A stretch of 64,000 nt of DNA from JAHIKV01 sp963733145 (GCA_963733145.1 CAVTCJ010000017.1:124001-188000), one strand, 5' to 3'; shown: positions 48,928 through 58,880, numbered from the stretch's first letter. Notes: generated by a model from the sequence alone, not told the origin. Numbers and translations are program-made.

Positions 48928-51609
48928 TTATTTCGGCGGCATCTGCATGATGACTTCAGCGTGGGCGGAGACCGATTTTTCGGTCATCGTTGCTTCCAGG
49001 TCCAGGCCGCGGAACCAGTTCAGGGGCGGCGACCGGTATCCGTCCGGGGCGTGAACTTTCAGGAATCCGCCCGACGGCCCGTTCTGCAACGCGGTCGAGG
49101 TCCACTCCTCAGCGTCGCCGGGCTGCAGGATGTATTTTCCGCCCAGGGGGCATTTCATCCTGGCGTCCAGCAGAAACTCGGCGGTCTCCAGCCGCTTCGC
49201 CGCCGGGACGTGAAGCTGCTGGCCGAGCGCGTGCAGGAAGCGGAGATTGCCCAGCGAGGTCTCCCGCGTGCGGGCGTAGGCCAGGTCGTTCAGCGCCGGC
49301 GTGAGCCGGGCGTTCGATACGTCGCCGACGTGCAGGCGGACCTGCGCCGGCCGCTGGGCCTGCTCGAAGCGAAGTTGCGGCACGACGCTGTCCAGCACCT
49401 CGCGCTGGAACGAGAAGACGATGAACTGGCCGTATTGCCGCCGCCAGCCCCCCAGCGGCGAAACGGTGTAGCCGGCGGGATCGGAATAGGGCGGGATGCC
49501 GATGTTCAGAAAGCCGAGCACGCCCAGCTCGCCGGTCGTGCCCACGTAGCCCACCAGGAAATCGCGCAACCTCCCCACGGGGAGCCAACTGGTCGCGCCG
49601 CCGTCGGCCGGCGGGCCCACGTCGCGCAGCCCGGCGAATATCCGCTGGTTGGTCAGCACCATCTCCAGCGCGGCCATGTCGCCGGGGATGGGCGACAATT
49701 GTTGGGCGTCGGCCGGACCGAGCCACTGCTTCAGCGTCGTAAAATGTTCCGGCGCGAAGGGGCTCATCAGCACGTCCACCACCACGTGCTCGCGGTCACC
49801 GCTGAGCGGAGTCCGTTTCACTCCGGCAATGATCGGGTCCATCCGTCCCCAGTGGGCGCGGTAATACTCGGCGAACTTGGCGTACTCGGACAATTCCGCC
49901 TGCGAGATTTTATCGACTACCGCGTCGGCCACGGGCAGGAACGAGCCGCGCCGTCCCCGCACGTTGTCGTATGCCTTGCCGTCGGCGAGGACCGTGCGGC
50001 TGCCGTCGGGCAGGGGACCGAACTCCGGCGGCAACAGCCCCGCGGAGATCAGTTGCTCGATGGTCTCGCCCGGCCGGCCCTCGGCCGCGGCCGCCAAGCG
50101 GGCCAGCTCGACCAACTCGATGTCCGCCGTCGCTTGCAGCCGCCGCGCCATCTCCACCCGATAACACGGGCCGGTGATGTTGCGGAAAAACGCGTCCGAC
50201 ATGTACAGCCAGATCGTATCGTTGCGGCTGAGCGGCATCAGGCTGCGGGCATGTTGGAAGTCCGTCAACGCGCCCAGCGAGCCGGCGCCGGAGGCCGTGT
50301 CCAAAAACATCCCGGCCAAGGACCTCGACGTGGTGATGAAATGATAATCGCCGTCGGATACGTAATACGAGCGGACGGTTCCGTCGGGCGAAGACAAATA
50401 TGACACGGGGTGATCGTGGATCGTGATCTTATCTTCCTTCACCCCGCCCTGGGCCAGCCGTTCGGTCCGCTGCTGGATGATGCTCGTCGAGAAGGCCAAA
50501 TTATTTCGCGCCTGGAAGAGAATCCCGTACGAAGCGCCCTCGCGGAAGAACATGTCCGTGCCGATGATGGCCACGTCGGCGGCGATCGTGTTGCCCAGCA
50601 TCCGCGAGAGAACCGTCTGCTTGAGCACGAGTTGCCGCTCCATCTTACTGCTCAGGCCGCGGTCCAACCCCCGCAGGGCGAGCAGGTTTTGGGCGTCGCC
50701 GCCCCAGCGGGCAAGCGTGTCTTGCAGCCAGAGGAAGTTGTTGAAATTGCCGAAGCGGACGTAATAACACGAGGCCGGAACGCGCATCGCCAGCGGCTCC
50801 ACCGGCACGTCCTTCGCCGGCTCGGGATAAACGAGTTCCGGCTGGGGGGGAATGACTGGCAATGGTTTGTCGGCCGGCAGGCCCAGGTTGTTCAGCCCCA
50901 GGATGCGGTCCTGCATCATCGACATCCGCACCGACTCCGTGCCCAGGTTGAAGCCCAATTCCTTGCGCAGTTCGGCGTAGGACAACGGCGTCTGCTTTTC
51001 CTGCGGCAGAATGAGATTCAGACGCCGGGCAAGCATCGTCGTCAGGTACGTATCGACCACCGGCGGAAAGTCCGGCTCCGGCGCCAGCAGCGCCGGCGGC
51101 GCGGCGTACTGCTTCCACCACAGGTTCAGCAACTTCTGATGAACAGCCGGGGCCTTGACCGGCACGAGCTTCACGGTGATACTCGCGCCGGCGTGCAACG
51201 TCAGGTCCAACGGGCCGTCGCCCTGGAAGAGGAAGTAGATGGTCGTTCGCGGCGGGCGATCGAGGATGCCGCGGAGCAGCCCTCCAACCTGCCTGCGGAC
51301 CGGCCCGCCGCTGGTCAGCGGAGTCCCCTCGCGGAGCAATTCCTTCATCAATCGGCCGAAAGCGGGATTGTCGAGCACCGGGTAGAGCGCGCGGCCGTCC
51401 TTCTCGGTCAGTCCGATCCCCTCGGCGCCCAGCGGCTGGGGCAGGTTGTTTTGCGGCAGATCGCAGACGATCCGTCCCACGCCGAACGGTTTTCCGGCCA
51501 CGGCCTCGGCCTCCAGGACGATTTGCGCGGAAAGCGTCGAGCACCAGCCAGCCGCCGCGAGGAACGCGGCCGTGAGCGCCGCAAGCGATATTTTTCGTCG
51601 TATGCACAT
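48928..51609 (-). CDS. Large exported protein of unknown function
   Basis: An 893-residue protein with a signal peptide ending STLSAQ and no other membrane segment. No catalytic motif is recognisable. Repeated stretches of predicted beta-strand with long loops (QNNLPQPLGAEGIGLTEKDG, YYVRFGNFNNFLWLQDTLAR, IGIPPYSDPAGYTVSPLGGW) suggest a multi-domain extracytoplasmic protein, possibly a beta-propeller-like or adhesive scaffold. I do not recognise a family, though planctomycetes carry many large proteins of this sort. It is transcribed towards the MoCo-carrier gene and upstream of the acetate transporter terminator. Confidence 0.6.
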   Translation of the reverse strand: MCIRRKISLAALTAAFLAAAGWCSTLSAQIVLEAEAVAGKPFGVGRIVCDLPQNNLPQPLGAEGIGLTEKDGRALYPVLDNPAFGRLMKELLREGTPLTSGGPVRRQVGGLLRGILDRPPRTTIYFLFQGDGPLDLTLHAGASITVKLVPVKAPAVHQKLLNLWWKQYAAPPALLAPEPDFPPVVDTYLTTMLARRLNLILPQEKQTPLSYAELRKELGFNLGTESVRMSMMQDRILGLNNLGLPADKPLPVIPPQPELVYPEPAKDVPVEPLAMRVPASCYYVRFGNFNNFLWLQDTLARWGGDAQNLLALRGLDRGLSSKMERQLVLKQTVLSRMLGNTIAADVAIIGTDMFFREGASYGILFQARNNLAFSTSIIQQRTERLAQGGVKEDKITIHDHPVSYLSSPDGTVRSYYVSDGDYHFITTSRSLAGMFLDTASGAGSLGALTDFQHARSLMPLSRNDTIWLYMSDAFFRNITGPCYRVEMARRLQATADIELVELARLAAAAEGRPGETIEQLISAGLLPPEFGPLPDGSRTVLADGKAYDNVRGRRGSFLPVADAVVDKISQAELSEYAKFAEYYRAHWGRMDPIIAGVKRTPLSGDREHVVVDVLMSPFAPEHFTTLKQWLGPADAQQLSPIPGDMAALEMVLTNQRIFAGLRDVGPPADGGATSWLPVGRLRDFLVGYVGTTGELGVLGFLNIGIPPYSDPAGYTVSPLGGWRRQYGQFIVFSFQREVLDSVVPQLRFEQAQRPAQVRLHVGDVSNARLTPALNDLAYARTRETSLGNLRFLHALGQQLHVPAAKRLETAEFLLDARMKCPLGGKYILQPGDAEEWTSTALQNGPSGGFLKVHAPDGYRSPPLNWFRGLDLEATMTEKSVSAHAEVIMQMPPK

Positions 51610-51750
51610 GGTGATGGTCTCCTGTCACAGGACAGCGATCGGCGACGATTATTGGACAACCTAATGATAACGCTTTTATGCTTGATGGGAAACGCCCCGC
51701 GAACGCGGTACCGGGGGGGGATGACGGCGGGGAAAAACATCATCCTACCG

Positions 51751-51786
51751 AAAAAAACGCCTCGCGACTGCGGTCGCGGGGCGTTT
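51751..51786 (-). terminator. Terminator for the acetate transporter
   Basis: On the minus strand a GC hairpin (AACGCCCCGCGACCGC facing GCGAGGCG) is followed by TTTTTTT. It lies about 100 bases beyond the acetate transporter stop at 51892 and belongs to the GACCGCAGTCGCG repeat family. Confidence 0.6.
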
Positions 51787-51891
51787 GAGGTTTGGTAATG
51801 CGTCTTGCTTTACGCCATCCCCCCGGGCCGCAGCCCCGGGGGCGTTTGATGACAAATAATTGATAAGGCGTATCTGCTACTGGAGAGAATA

Positions 51892-52486
51892 TTATTTCTT
51901 CATTGCGCCTAGCGGCAGCACGGTCTTGCCGTAGACCTCGTTCAGCACCTGCGCCAGTCCGGTGTAAATTGCGGAGAAGCCGCAGAACACGCCTTCGTAG
52001 CCGGTGAAATGTTTGAAGGCGGGGCTGGCGTTAGTGTAATCGCCGATGGCCAGCAGAAAGAACAAAACCGCCAACGTGCCAAAAACCACCTGCAAAGCGA
52101 CGTTGAGCCGGAGGGTGCCGATGAACATTACGGCGGTGAAAATTCCCCACATGGCGAGATAGGCGGCCTTGGCCGTTTCATCGGAAGACGCCACCCAGCC
52201 GGTTTTCGGCAGGAGAACCAGGGCCACGAACGAGAGCCAAAAGAGACCGTAGGAAAGGAAGGCGGTGGTGCCGAAGGTGTTGCCTTTCTTCCATTCCATG
52301 ATGCCGGCGAAGACTTGGGCGAGGCCGCCGTAACATATTCCCATCGCCAGAATCATGCTGTTCAGCTCAAAGCAGCCCGAGTTGTGCAGATTGAGCAACA
52401 CGGTCGTCATACCGAATCCGAGTAGGCCGAGGGGCGCCGGGTTGGCGGTTGTGTCCTTGATTTGAGTCTGAGTCTGGTTCGTTCAT
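51892..52486 (-). CDS. GPR1/FUN34/YaaH acetate transporter (SatP-like), one frame break near the start
   Basis: An integral membrane protein of six helices that moves acetate or succinate. The diagnostic NPAPLGL sequence lies just upstream of an internal ATG (MTTVLLNLHNSGCF), so the true gene extends to the ATG at 52486 (MNEPDSDSNQ). That start is in another frame: a one-base break at about 52455-52475 separates it from NPAPLGLLGFG. Downstream the helices GICYGGLAQVFAGIMEWKKG, YGLFWLSFVALVLL and FCGFSAIYTGLAQVLNEVYG are typical. About 190 residues in all. Followed by a good terminator. Confidence 0.85.
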
Positions 52487-52683
52487 GGCGATATTGGGTT
52501 GAAGGTTAAACGGAGAAAGGAAAAGCCAGGAAAAGCCAACTTATAGCATAATTTCCCCACCGGTCAAGGGGGTAATGGCAAAAAGGCCGTATTGGTTCCA
52601 CCTTTTCGCGGCGTTTTACTGGTGTGGCCTGAAAATGCAAGGTAGGCTTTATCGGAACAGGTATGGCTCCTGGAGAAACAGGT

Positions 52684-53118
52684 ATGGCTGGCTACAACAA
52701 GGTGTATTTCGTTGGTGGTGAGGGGGGCTTCGGTGGGTCCGACGGCGTGAACCCCATCTACTTCCAAATTCTGATTGGCGATGCCGGTCGCCAATGGCTT
52801 GAGCCCCACTATTTCAAGGGTTCGATTAGGCCGTTAGGCAACGTACAAGCCATTATCCCCGAACGGCCCGATCATCCCCTTGCCCTGCTCGATAGCTGCA
52901 TCGCGTTTTACCCCCAACATTTCCAAGCGTGTCCGACGCTGTCCGTCGTTGAGAGGGCATTGCTCGGCGCCACCCGACTCGACTTTGACCAAGGCCGCGG
53001 CAAAATCCCAACCGAATGGGATCAGTTGCGCGAAGAGGCGATGCCATGGTTCAAGGATCTGCACATCTGGGAGGCGAAATTGCAGTACGTCAACCTAGAG
53101 GCGCTGAGCAGAAAATGA
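52684..53118 (+). CDS. Hypothetical protein, 144 residues
   Basis: From ATG 52684 (MAGYNKVYFVGGEGGFGGSD). The gene has lower GC than its neighbours. No signal peptide or membrane segment. Features are GGEGGFGGSDGVNPIYFQIL and DSCIAFYPQHF with a C-terminal WF-rich stretch. I do not recognise the family. Its base composition and the nearby transposase relic suggest recent acquisition, which is inference. Confidence 0.55.
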   Translation: MAGYNKVYFVGGEGGFGGSDGVNPIYFQILIGDAGRQWLEPHYFKGSIRPLGNVQAIIPERPDHPLALLDSCIAFYPQHFQACPTLSVVERALLGATRLDFDQGRGKIPTEWDQLREEAMPWFKDLHIWEAKLQYVNLEALSRK

Positions 53119-53199
53119 AGCGTGGGCCAACCCGCCCTACACTTGCCCCCCGAAGTAGGCATGCTCCGTCGGACGCCCAATTTTCCGGAGCCCACGACG

Positions 53200-53445
53200 T
53201 CAACTGGCCGCCGAGGCACCGTTGAGCACTTCCATACGTGTAATATGCACGAGCGCGCACGTGACGGCCCGTTCTGCCGGCCCATCGGGTCCGCGAGGCC
53301 CAGGAACGGCCACCAGAACCGTCGACCGGAAGACGATAGCATTGTCCGGATGGCGCACTTCGTACTGTTGGTCATCGGACAGTGAAAGCCTGAAAGGCTG
53401 GAATGGCCTAGTGCGAAGCATTTGCAGAACGTCGTCCGGTCTCAT
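53200..53445 (-). CDS. Small hypothetical protein, 81 residues
   Basis: The ATG at 53445 is fixed by a very good AGGAGG six bases upstream. The product starts MRPDDVLQMLRTRPFQPFRL and includes SLSDDQQYEVRHPDNAIV. Small proteins with RPFxPFRLxLSDG and VRHP motifs are common in planctomycetes as hypothetical proteins. The role is unknown. An earlier in-frame ATG at 53466 lacks a ribosome site. Confidence 0.7.
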   Translation of the reverse strand: MRPDDVLQMLRTRPFQPFRLSLSDDQQYEVRHPDNAIVFRSTVLVAVPGPRGPDGPAERAVTCALVHITRMEVLNGASAAS

Positions 53446-53593
53446 AAGCAACCTCCTCTGATTCACAATACTACACGGTGCTGTTCGGGATTGCTAATAC
53501 GCGCTCGCTGCCACCACCTTCTTAATTCTAACAACATCAAATCCGGCGTCAACGCTGGTTCATCGCGGTGTGTGACCAGCGTTCTGGGCGGCC

Positions 53594-54140
53594 TTAAGTC
53601 GTGACAGGGCGGGCGTTTGGCCAGACTTGGCCCCATTGACCGTTTCTGTCCAGCGTATCAAGGGCCGCGACGGCCGTGGCGTTGGGCCGGTCCCAGCGAC
53701 GACCGTAGCCTTTCAGCCGCTTTGTGCATAGTTTGCATTGCGACTCGGTCGGGCCGCTGCCAATCTGCCAGCCGCGCTCGCGGAACTCCGGATAGCGGAT
53801 CATGTTCCTGCGCCGAGATGAAGTGCAACAACCGATCCGTCGCCTTGCGCTTCACCTTGCCTCGCAATGTCGTTCGCCACGGGAGAATGCGTTCCCAAGC
53901 CGCCGTGCATCCTTCGTGCTTGAATACGTGCATCAGTTCGTCCGCCCACGTTTTGCCTTCCGGCGATTCCTCGCCAAACACTTTGCGCCGTGCGCGATGA
54001 ACGTTTTCGCTCAAGTGGTAAAAGTCCAAGCCTAACCCATCCAACTCGGCAAAATGCAACTGCATCTGCTGGCGAATCCATGTCGCCCCGTCCACCAAGC
54101 CACTCATCGCGGCCATATTCCCGGCGTGGACGCCGGGGTT
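53594..54140 (-). pseudogene. ISKra4-type transposase remnant
   Basis: Only the C-terminal half of an ISKra4-family transposase remains, in two frames. The first part (MSGLVDGATWIRQQMQLHF, FYHLSENVHRARRKVFGEE) shows the catalytic-domain tail; the second (RERGWQIGSGPTESQCK, KRLKGYGRRWDRPNATAV) the typical C-terminus. The frame breaks at about 53801-53815. The 5' end is cut by a repeat (CCGGCGTGGACGCCGGGG at about 54120-54141). No inverted repeats could be found. It cannot move by itself. Confidence 0.75.
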
Positions 54141-54191
54141 AGCGAACAGACTCTTCTCAAGACCGTGCAAATCTATTCGCCGCCGCGTCAT

Positions 54192-55094
54192 TCAGACCGT
54201 CGGCGGGAACAGCGTGCGGAGATATTTGCACTGCTCCGTGTAGTCGGGAATCAAGCCCCGCGGCGCGGCGGACTCGAGCTGAATCCAGCCGCGATAGCCG
54301 ATCGCGTCCAGCGACTCGCGGACGCGGCGGAAATCGATCCGTCCGCCGGGCCGGCCCAGCGCGTGTTGTCCGTCCTTGAAGTGGAACTCGCAGATCATCT
54401 TGCCCAGCCGGCGGATTTCCTTGTAGATGTCGCGCCCTTTGTCGGTCGAATTGCCCACGTCGTAGTAGACCTTGACGGCGGGCGAGCCGACCATCTCGAT
54501 GATCCGCAGGTTGTCCTCGGCGCTGAGGTAATTTTCCAGGCCGATCGTGACGCCTTGCTTTTCCGCATCGGGGGCGACGTCCTTGAGCACGCCCACCAGA
54601 TGGTCGATCTCGCCGGTCTTGCGCATGTCCAGATCGCCGGCGCTGAAGCAGGCGGGCATCGTGATGGTCAGGCCGAGGGCTTTGCAGACGCCGATGCTGT
54701 CGGCCAACCACCGCGCCGCGCGCGGATCGCTCTTCAGCGGCACGCGGTTCATCTCGGTGATGGCCAGCGAGGCGATTTCGAGCCCGGTCCGCGCGGCGGC
54801 TTCCCTGTAGGCTTTTTGGACCTCCGGGCGGCGCAGGTGTTCCTCGTCGGCCGCGGTGCCGAAGGCGATCTGCACGCCATCCAGGCCGATCCGCTTGGCG
54901 ACGTCGAAGGCGGCCGGATCGGACCGTTTGCGGAGCGACCAATCGCAGGCCCCGATCTTAAAGCCCCGCGACTCGGCCGCCGCGAACAGTGGTGTAAAGT
55001 GACTCGCCCCCAGCAGCACGCCCGCCGCTTGTGCCGAGCGGGCCAGCATCGTGCGGCGGGAAATTGAACGGTTGTTGCCTATCGGGACGTTCAT
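54192..55094 (-). CDS. Tat-exported sugar phosphate isomerase/epimerase-like protein
   Basis: 300 residues from ATG 55094. The N-terminus carries the twin-arginine motif SRRTMLARSAQAAGVLLG, so the protein is exported folded. The body is a xylose-isomerase-like TIM barrel (AP endonuclease 2 fold) with IGLDGVQIAFG, ASLAITEMNRVPL, GVTIGLENYLSAEDNL, VYYDVGNSTDK and FHFKDGQHAL; the acidic and His residues in these positions bind a divalent metal. Many planctomycetes carry dozens of such exported proteins for sugar metabolism. The exact substrate cannot be read. Confidence 0.88.
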   Translation of the reverse strand: MNVPIGNNRSISRRTMLARSAQAAGVLLGASHFTPLFAAAESRGFKIGACDWSLRKRSDPAAFDVAKRIGLDGVQIAFGTAADEEHLRRPEVQKAYREAAARTGLEIASLAITEMNRVPLKSDPRAARWLADSIGVCKALGLTITMPACFSAGDLDMRKTGEIDHLVGVLKDVAPDAEKQGVTIGLENYLSAEDNLRIIEMVGSPAVKVYYDVGNSTDKGRDIYKEIRRLGKMICEFHFKDGQHALGRPGGRIDFRRVRESLDAIGYRGWIQLESAAPRGLIPDYTEQCKYLRTLFPPTV

Positions 55095-55253
55095 GGGGGT
55101 TGTTCTCCTGCGATTGCCGAAATCCATTATATGGGCTGACGGCCGGAAATCAAACCGCTGGTGGATTTCCACCAATTTGGATACACTGGAACACTCGAAG
55201 AAACACCTGAGAAGAGATGTTTTATTCCGCGTGCATCGGTCGAGACTCTATCT

Positions 55254-56246
55254 ATGCCGGCCAATCTCACCCAACAATATCTGAAAGCGGAGGAAAACTA
55301 CCGTCGGGCGACGACGCTCGAAGAGGAGTTGGCCTGCCTTCAGGAGATGATGAAGGAAATCCCCAAACACAAGGGGACCGATCACCTTCAAGCCGAACTG
55401 AAGAGCAAAATCGCCAAGGCGAAAAAGGAACTGGCCGTCGAAAAGAGCAGCGGGAAGCACACCCGCGGCCTCCGCATCCCTCGGCAAGGCGCCGGCGCCG
55501 CGATCCTGATCGGCGGACCGAACGCCGGCAAGAGCCAGTTGGTCGCCAGCCTCACCCGGGCGACGCCGGAGGTGGCTCCGTATCCGTTTACGACGACCGT
55601 GCCCGCCCCGGCCATGATGCCCTGGGAGGACGTTGCGGTGCAGTTGATCGACACGCCGCCGATCACCACCGACTACATGGACACGCATATCCACAACCTG
55701 ATTCGCGCGGCCGATCTCGCCCTGCTGTTGGTCGATCTGGAGGGGGACGACGGCATCGAGCAGTGCCAGGAGGTGCTCGACCGGCTCGCACAAACCAAGA
55801 CCCGGCTGGACAAGCAGTCGCACCTCGACGAGCAGGACGTGGGCCTGTCCTACACCCGCTCGTTTCTCGTGCCGAACAAGATCGACGCCCCCGGCGCGGC
55901 GGAGCGGCTGGAACTGCTGCACGAATTGATTCCACTCGATTTTCCCGAGTACGTGATTTCGGCCCAACACGGCACGGGCCTGGAGCCGCTGCGGGAGGCC
56001 ATTTATCGGGCGATGGACGTGGTCCGGGTCTACTCGAAACTCCCCACGGCCAAGGAGCCGGACCGCGACCGCCCCTTCACGCTCCGCCGCGGCAGCACCT
56101 TGCTGGAGATGGCGGGCATGGTCCACAAGGATTTCCTCGCCGGCCTGAAGTTCGCCCGCGTGTGGGGCACGGCCGTCCACGACGGCACGCAAGTCAAAGG
56201 CGATTACGTCCTGCACGATCAAGACGTGGTGGAGTTGCACGCGTGA
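55254..56246 (+). CDS. DRG-like GTPase with TGS domain
   Basis: 330 residues from ATG 55254 (MPANLTQQYLKAEENYRRAT). An N-terminal helical domain is followed by a G domain with G1 LIGGPNAGKSQLV, switch T in YPFTTTVPAPAMM, G3 DTPPIT and G4 FLVPNKIDAPGA. The C-terminus (PFTLRRGSTLLEMAG...FARVWGTAVHDGTQVKGDYVLHDQD) is a TGS domain. This is the DRG (developmentally regulated GTP-binding) layout, familiar from archaea and eukaryotes and rarer in bacteria. A role in translation or ribosome handling is likely. Confidence 0.85.
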   Translation: MPANLTQQYLKAEENYRRATTLEEELACLQEMMKEIPKHKGTDHLQAELKSKIAKAKKELAVEKSSGKHTRGLRIPRQGAGAAILIGGPNAGKSQLVASLTRATPEVAPYPFTTTVPAPAMMPWEDVAVQLIDTPPITTDYMDTHIHNLIRAADLALLLVDLEGDDGIEQCQEVLDRLAQTKTRLDKQSHLDEQDVGLSYTRSFLVPNKIDAPGAAERLELLHELIPLDFPEYVISAQHGTGLEPLREAIYRAMDVVRVYSKLPTAKEPDRDRPFTLRRGSTLLEMAGMVHKDFLAGLKFARVWGTAVHDGTQVKGDYVLHDQDVVELHA

Positions 56247-56260
56247 AGAGAAAATCCGCG

Positions 56261-56803
56261 CTAGGCGAAAATGCCCGCCACCGGGATCGAGAAATCCGGC
56301 AATACGTCGTCGCCGGTCAATGTGTCCGCGGAGGATAGAACGACGATCTCGCTCGGACTGCGATAAACGGCCACCGTGCGGGTCTGCGGATCGACGACCC
56401 AAACCAGCGAACAACCGGCCAGCATCCAATCCCGGGCTTTTGCCGTGACTTCACTGGCGCGGTCGTTGGGGGATACGACCTCGACGGCGATGTCCGGTGG
56501 TCCCTCGAAAAATCCCTGCACTCCGCCGGCCGGAATTCGCTCGCTGCGGACGAACCCCACGTCGGGCGCCCGAACCGTATCAGGGTTATGGCCGATGCGG
56601 AAGCCGGCCTCGGCACTGACCACGACGCCCAAGCCACGCGGCGTCGCGAAATTGTCCAATGCAGCCCCGACCCGTAATGCAAACCGACCGTGATCGAAGC
56701 CGGTGGGCGACATGATAACCAACTCCCCCCCATGCAACTCGCAGTGGGGTAAATTCGCCGTGAATAGCTGCTCAGCGGTAGTGATTTGACCGATCGTTTC
56801 CAT
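56261..56803 (-). CDS. Uma2 family (DUF820) endonuclease-like protein
   Basis: 180 residues from ATG 56803. The family pattern is visible: CELHGGELVIMSPTG, GFRIGHNPDTVRAPDVGFV, PPDIAVEVVSPNDRASEV with Asp and Glu-Val of the PD-(D/E)XK core, WMLAGCSLVWVVDPQTRTVA and LTGDDVLPDFSIPV. Uma2 proteins are abundant in planctomycetes and cyanobacteria, and their biological role is unknown. It is close to the DRG-like gene on the opposite strand. Confidence 0.88.
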   Translation of the reverse strand: METIGQITTAEQLFTANLPHCELHGGELVIMSPTGFDHGRFALRVGAALDNFATPRGLGVVVSAEAGFRIGHNPDTVRAPDVGFVRSERIPAGGVQGFFEGPPDIAVEVVSPNDRASEVTAKARDWMLAGCSLVWVVDPQTRTVAVYRSPSEIVVLSSADTLTGDDVLPDFSIPVAGIFA

Positions 56804-56864
56804 GACCTCATCTTACCGAAAAATCGAGGTTTGGGCAATGCCGCGAACGTTGCGTTACCCACCC

Positions 56865-56996
56865 GGCGTGGACGCCGGGGCTAAACGACGGAAGTTGCCC
56901 AATACTATGTTCAAGTCCAGCCGGAATACACTATCTCATCAGTTTTGCTACAATTCATGCGTCGTCGTTCATCCGTCTCCACATTGCCGCCGTCCC
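56865..56996. promoter_or_regulatory. Gap before polX: repeat half and -10 box
   Basis: CCCGGCGTGGACGCCGGGGC (56862 onwards) is a repeat of the family at 25744. TACAAT at 56949-56954 is a good -10 for polX; the -35 is weak. Confidence 0.45.
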
Positions 56997-58713
56997 ATGA
57001 CCAACCACGAAATCGCCGCCGTCTTTGAACAGATCGCCGACCTGCTGGAGTTTCAGGGGGCGAACACGTTCCGGGTCCGCGCCTATCGCAACGCCGCCCG
57101 GACCATCCACGACCTGCCCGAGTCGGTCGCCGACATCGTGGCTGATTCCGAGCAATCGCTCGATCGGTTCGAGGGGATCGGCAAGGACCTGGCCGAAAAA
57201 GTCGCCACGCTGGTCACGACCGGCTCGCTGCCCATGCTCGAGGAACTGCTGGCCGAGGTGCCCGAAAGCGTGCTGGCCATCCTCCGCGTGCCGGGCCTGG
57301 GACCGAAACGGGCCGCGCAACTCTTCCATGAGTTGAACGTCGCCACGCTCGACCAACTCCGCGCAGGCCTGCCAGGCGCACAAGATCCGCGACCTGAAAG
57401 GCTTCGGCGAAAAGACCGAGGAGGCCATCCTCAAGGGCCTCGACGTCGCTGCCGAGGCCGACCGCCGAATCCTGTGGGCCGACGCTGACCGGCACGTCCA
57501 GGAAATACTCGCCCATATGGAGAGCTGCCCGGCGGTCGAGAAAATCGCCGCCGCCGGCAGCTATCGGCGCGGCAAAGAGACGGTCGGCGACCTGGACTTC
57601 CTCGTCGTCGCCAAAAAGCCCGAGGCCGCCATGGACCGCCTCGCCGAGTTCGAGCCGGTCGAGTCGGTCATCGCCCGGGGCAAAACGAAAATGTCGGTCC
57701 GGCTGCGCTCGGCGCTGCAAGTCGATCTCCGCGCGGTCCCCGCCGAATCGTTCGGCGCGGCCCTGCAATACTTCACCGGCTCGAAGGAGCACAACGTCGT
57801 GCTCCGCGGCCGGGCGAAAGCGAAAGGGCTCAAGATCAACGAGTACGGCGTCTTTCGCGGCGATCGGTCGATTGCCGGCCGCACCGAAGAGGACGTCTAC
57901 GCGGCGTTGGGTTTGCCCTGTTTCCCGCCCGAGCTGCGCGAGGCCCGCCGCGAGTTCGAGTGGGCCGACGCCGGCGAGCTGCCGACGCTCGTCGAGCTGT
58001 CCGACGTCCGCGGCGATCTGCACACCCACAGCACGTGGACCGACGGCGCGGCGACGATCGAGGAGATGGCCGCCGCCGCCCGCCAGCGCGGGCTGAAATA
58101 CATCGCCGTCACCGACCACTCGAAGCGGGTCTCGATGGTCGGCGGCCTCGACGGCGACCGGCTCCGCGAACAGTGGGCCGAGATCGACCGGCTCAACCGC
58201 CGGCTCCGCGGCTTCATCGTGTTGAAAGGGGTCGAGGTCGATATTCTCGAGCGCGGCGGGCTGGACTTGCCCGACGACGTCCTGGCCGAGGCCGATTGGG
58301 TCGTGGCCAGCGTCCATTACGGCCAACGGCAATCGCGCGATAAAATCACCGGCCGCGTGATCGACGCCTTGCAGAACCCGCACGTCTCGGCCATCGGCCA
58401 TCCGACCGGCCGCATGCTGTTGCAGCGAAAACCGTACGAGATCGACCTCGAGGCGGTGATGCGGGCGGCCCGGGACAACGGTAAGTGCATGGAGTTGAAC
58501 GCCCATCCCGTGCGGCTCGACCTGGACGACGTGGGCTGCGCGATGGCGAAAGGCTATGGCGTTCCGGTCGTCATTTCGACGGATGCGCACCGCATCGAGG
58601 GCCTGGACATGATGCGTTGCGGCGTTCAGCAGGCCCGCCGCGGCGGCCTGACGGCCGCGGACGTAGTCAACACCCGCTCGTGGCCGCAGGTGAAAAAGCT
58701 GCTTCGCCGCTGA
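56997..58713 (+). CDS. polX: DNA polymerase X / 3'-5' exonuclease, one frame break
   Basis: A gap-filling repair polymerase. The N-terminal 8-kDa-like region with HhH motifs (ILRVPGLGPKRAAQLFHEL, DLKGFGEKTEEAI) is followed by the polymerase core (AAGSYRRGKETVGDLDFLVV with Asp residues, and RLRSALQVDLRAVP) and a C-terminal PHP domain with DLHTHSTWTDG, VTDHSKRVSMVGG and HPTGRMLLQRKP. The frame breaks once near 57359-57365 (an extra base; QLR then CQAHKIRDLKGFG). The ATG at 56997 has no upstream in-frame alternative of good quality. About 571 residues, usual for the family. Confidence 0.9.
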
Positions 58714-58759
58714 TAAAGCCGCGGCTGTCGGTAGCGCCGCCTGCGTCCCTTTGTAAGCG

Positions 58760-58880
58760 TTCACGGGGCGACAGGGGACTGGTCCATTTTTCGGCGGGAA
58801 AACGCGATTTCACCGAGAAACCATGAGCCGAAAACATGGACCTGTCCCCCTCCCGCCACCCCAAGGGGACAGTCCCCTGG
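58760..58880. repeat. GGGGACAGTCCCC-type palindromic repeat
   Basis: GACAGGGGACTGGTCC faces GGGGACAGTCCCCTGGG with a less regular centre, in the gap between polX and the GH-like gene. Confidence 0.6.

Noticed and set aside
53617..54035. Plus-strand frames opposite the ISKra4 relic
   Set aside because: No motifs; the minus strand matches the transposase C-terminus.
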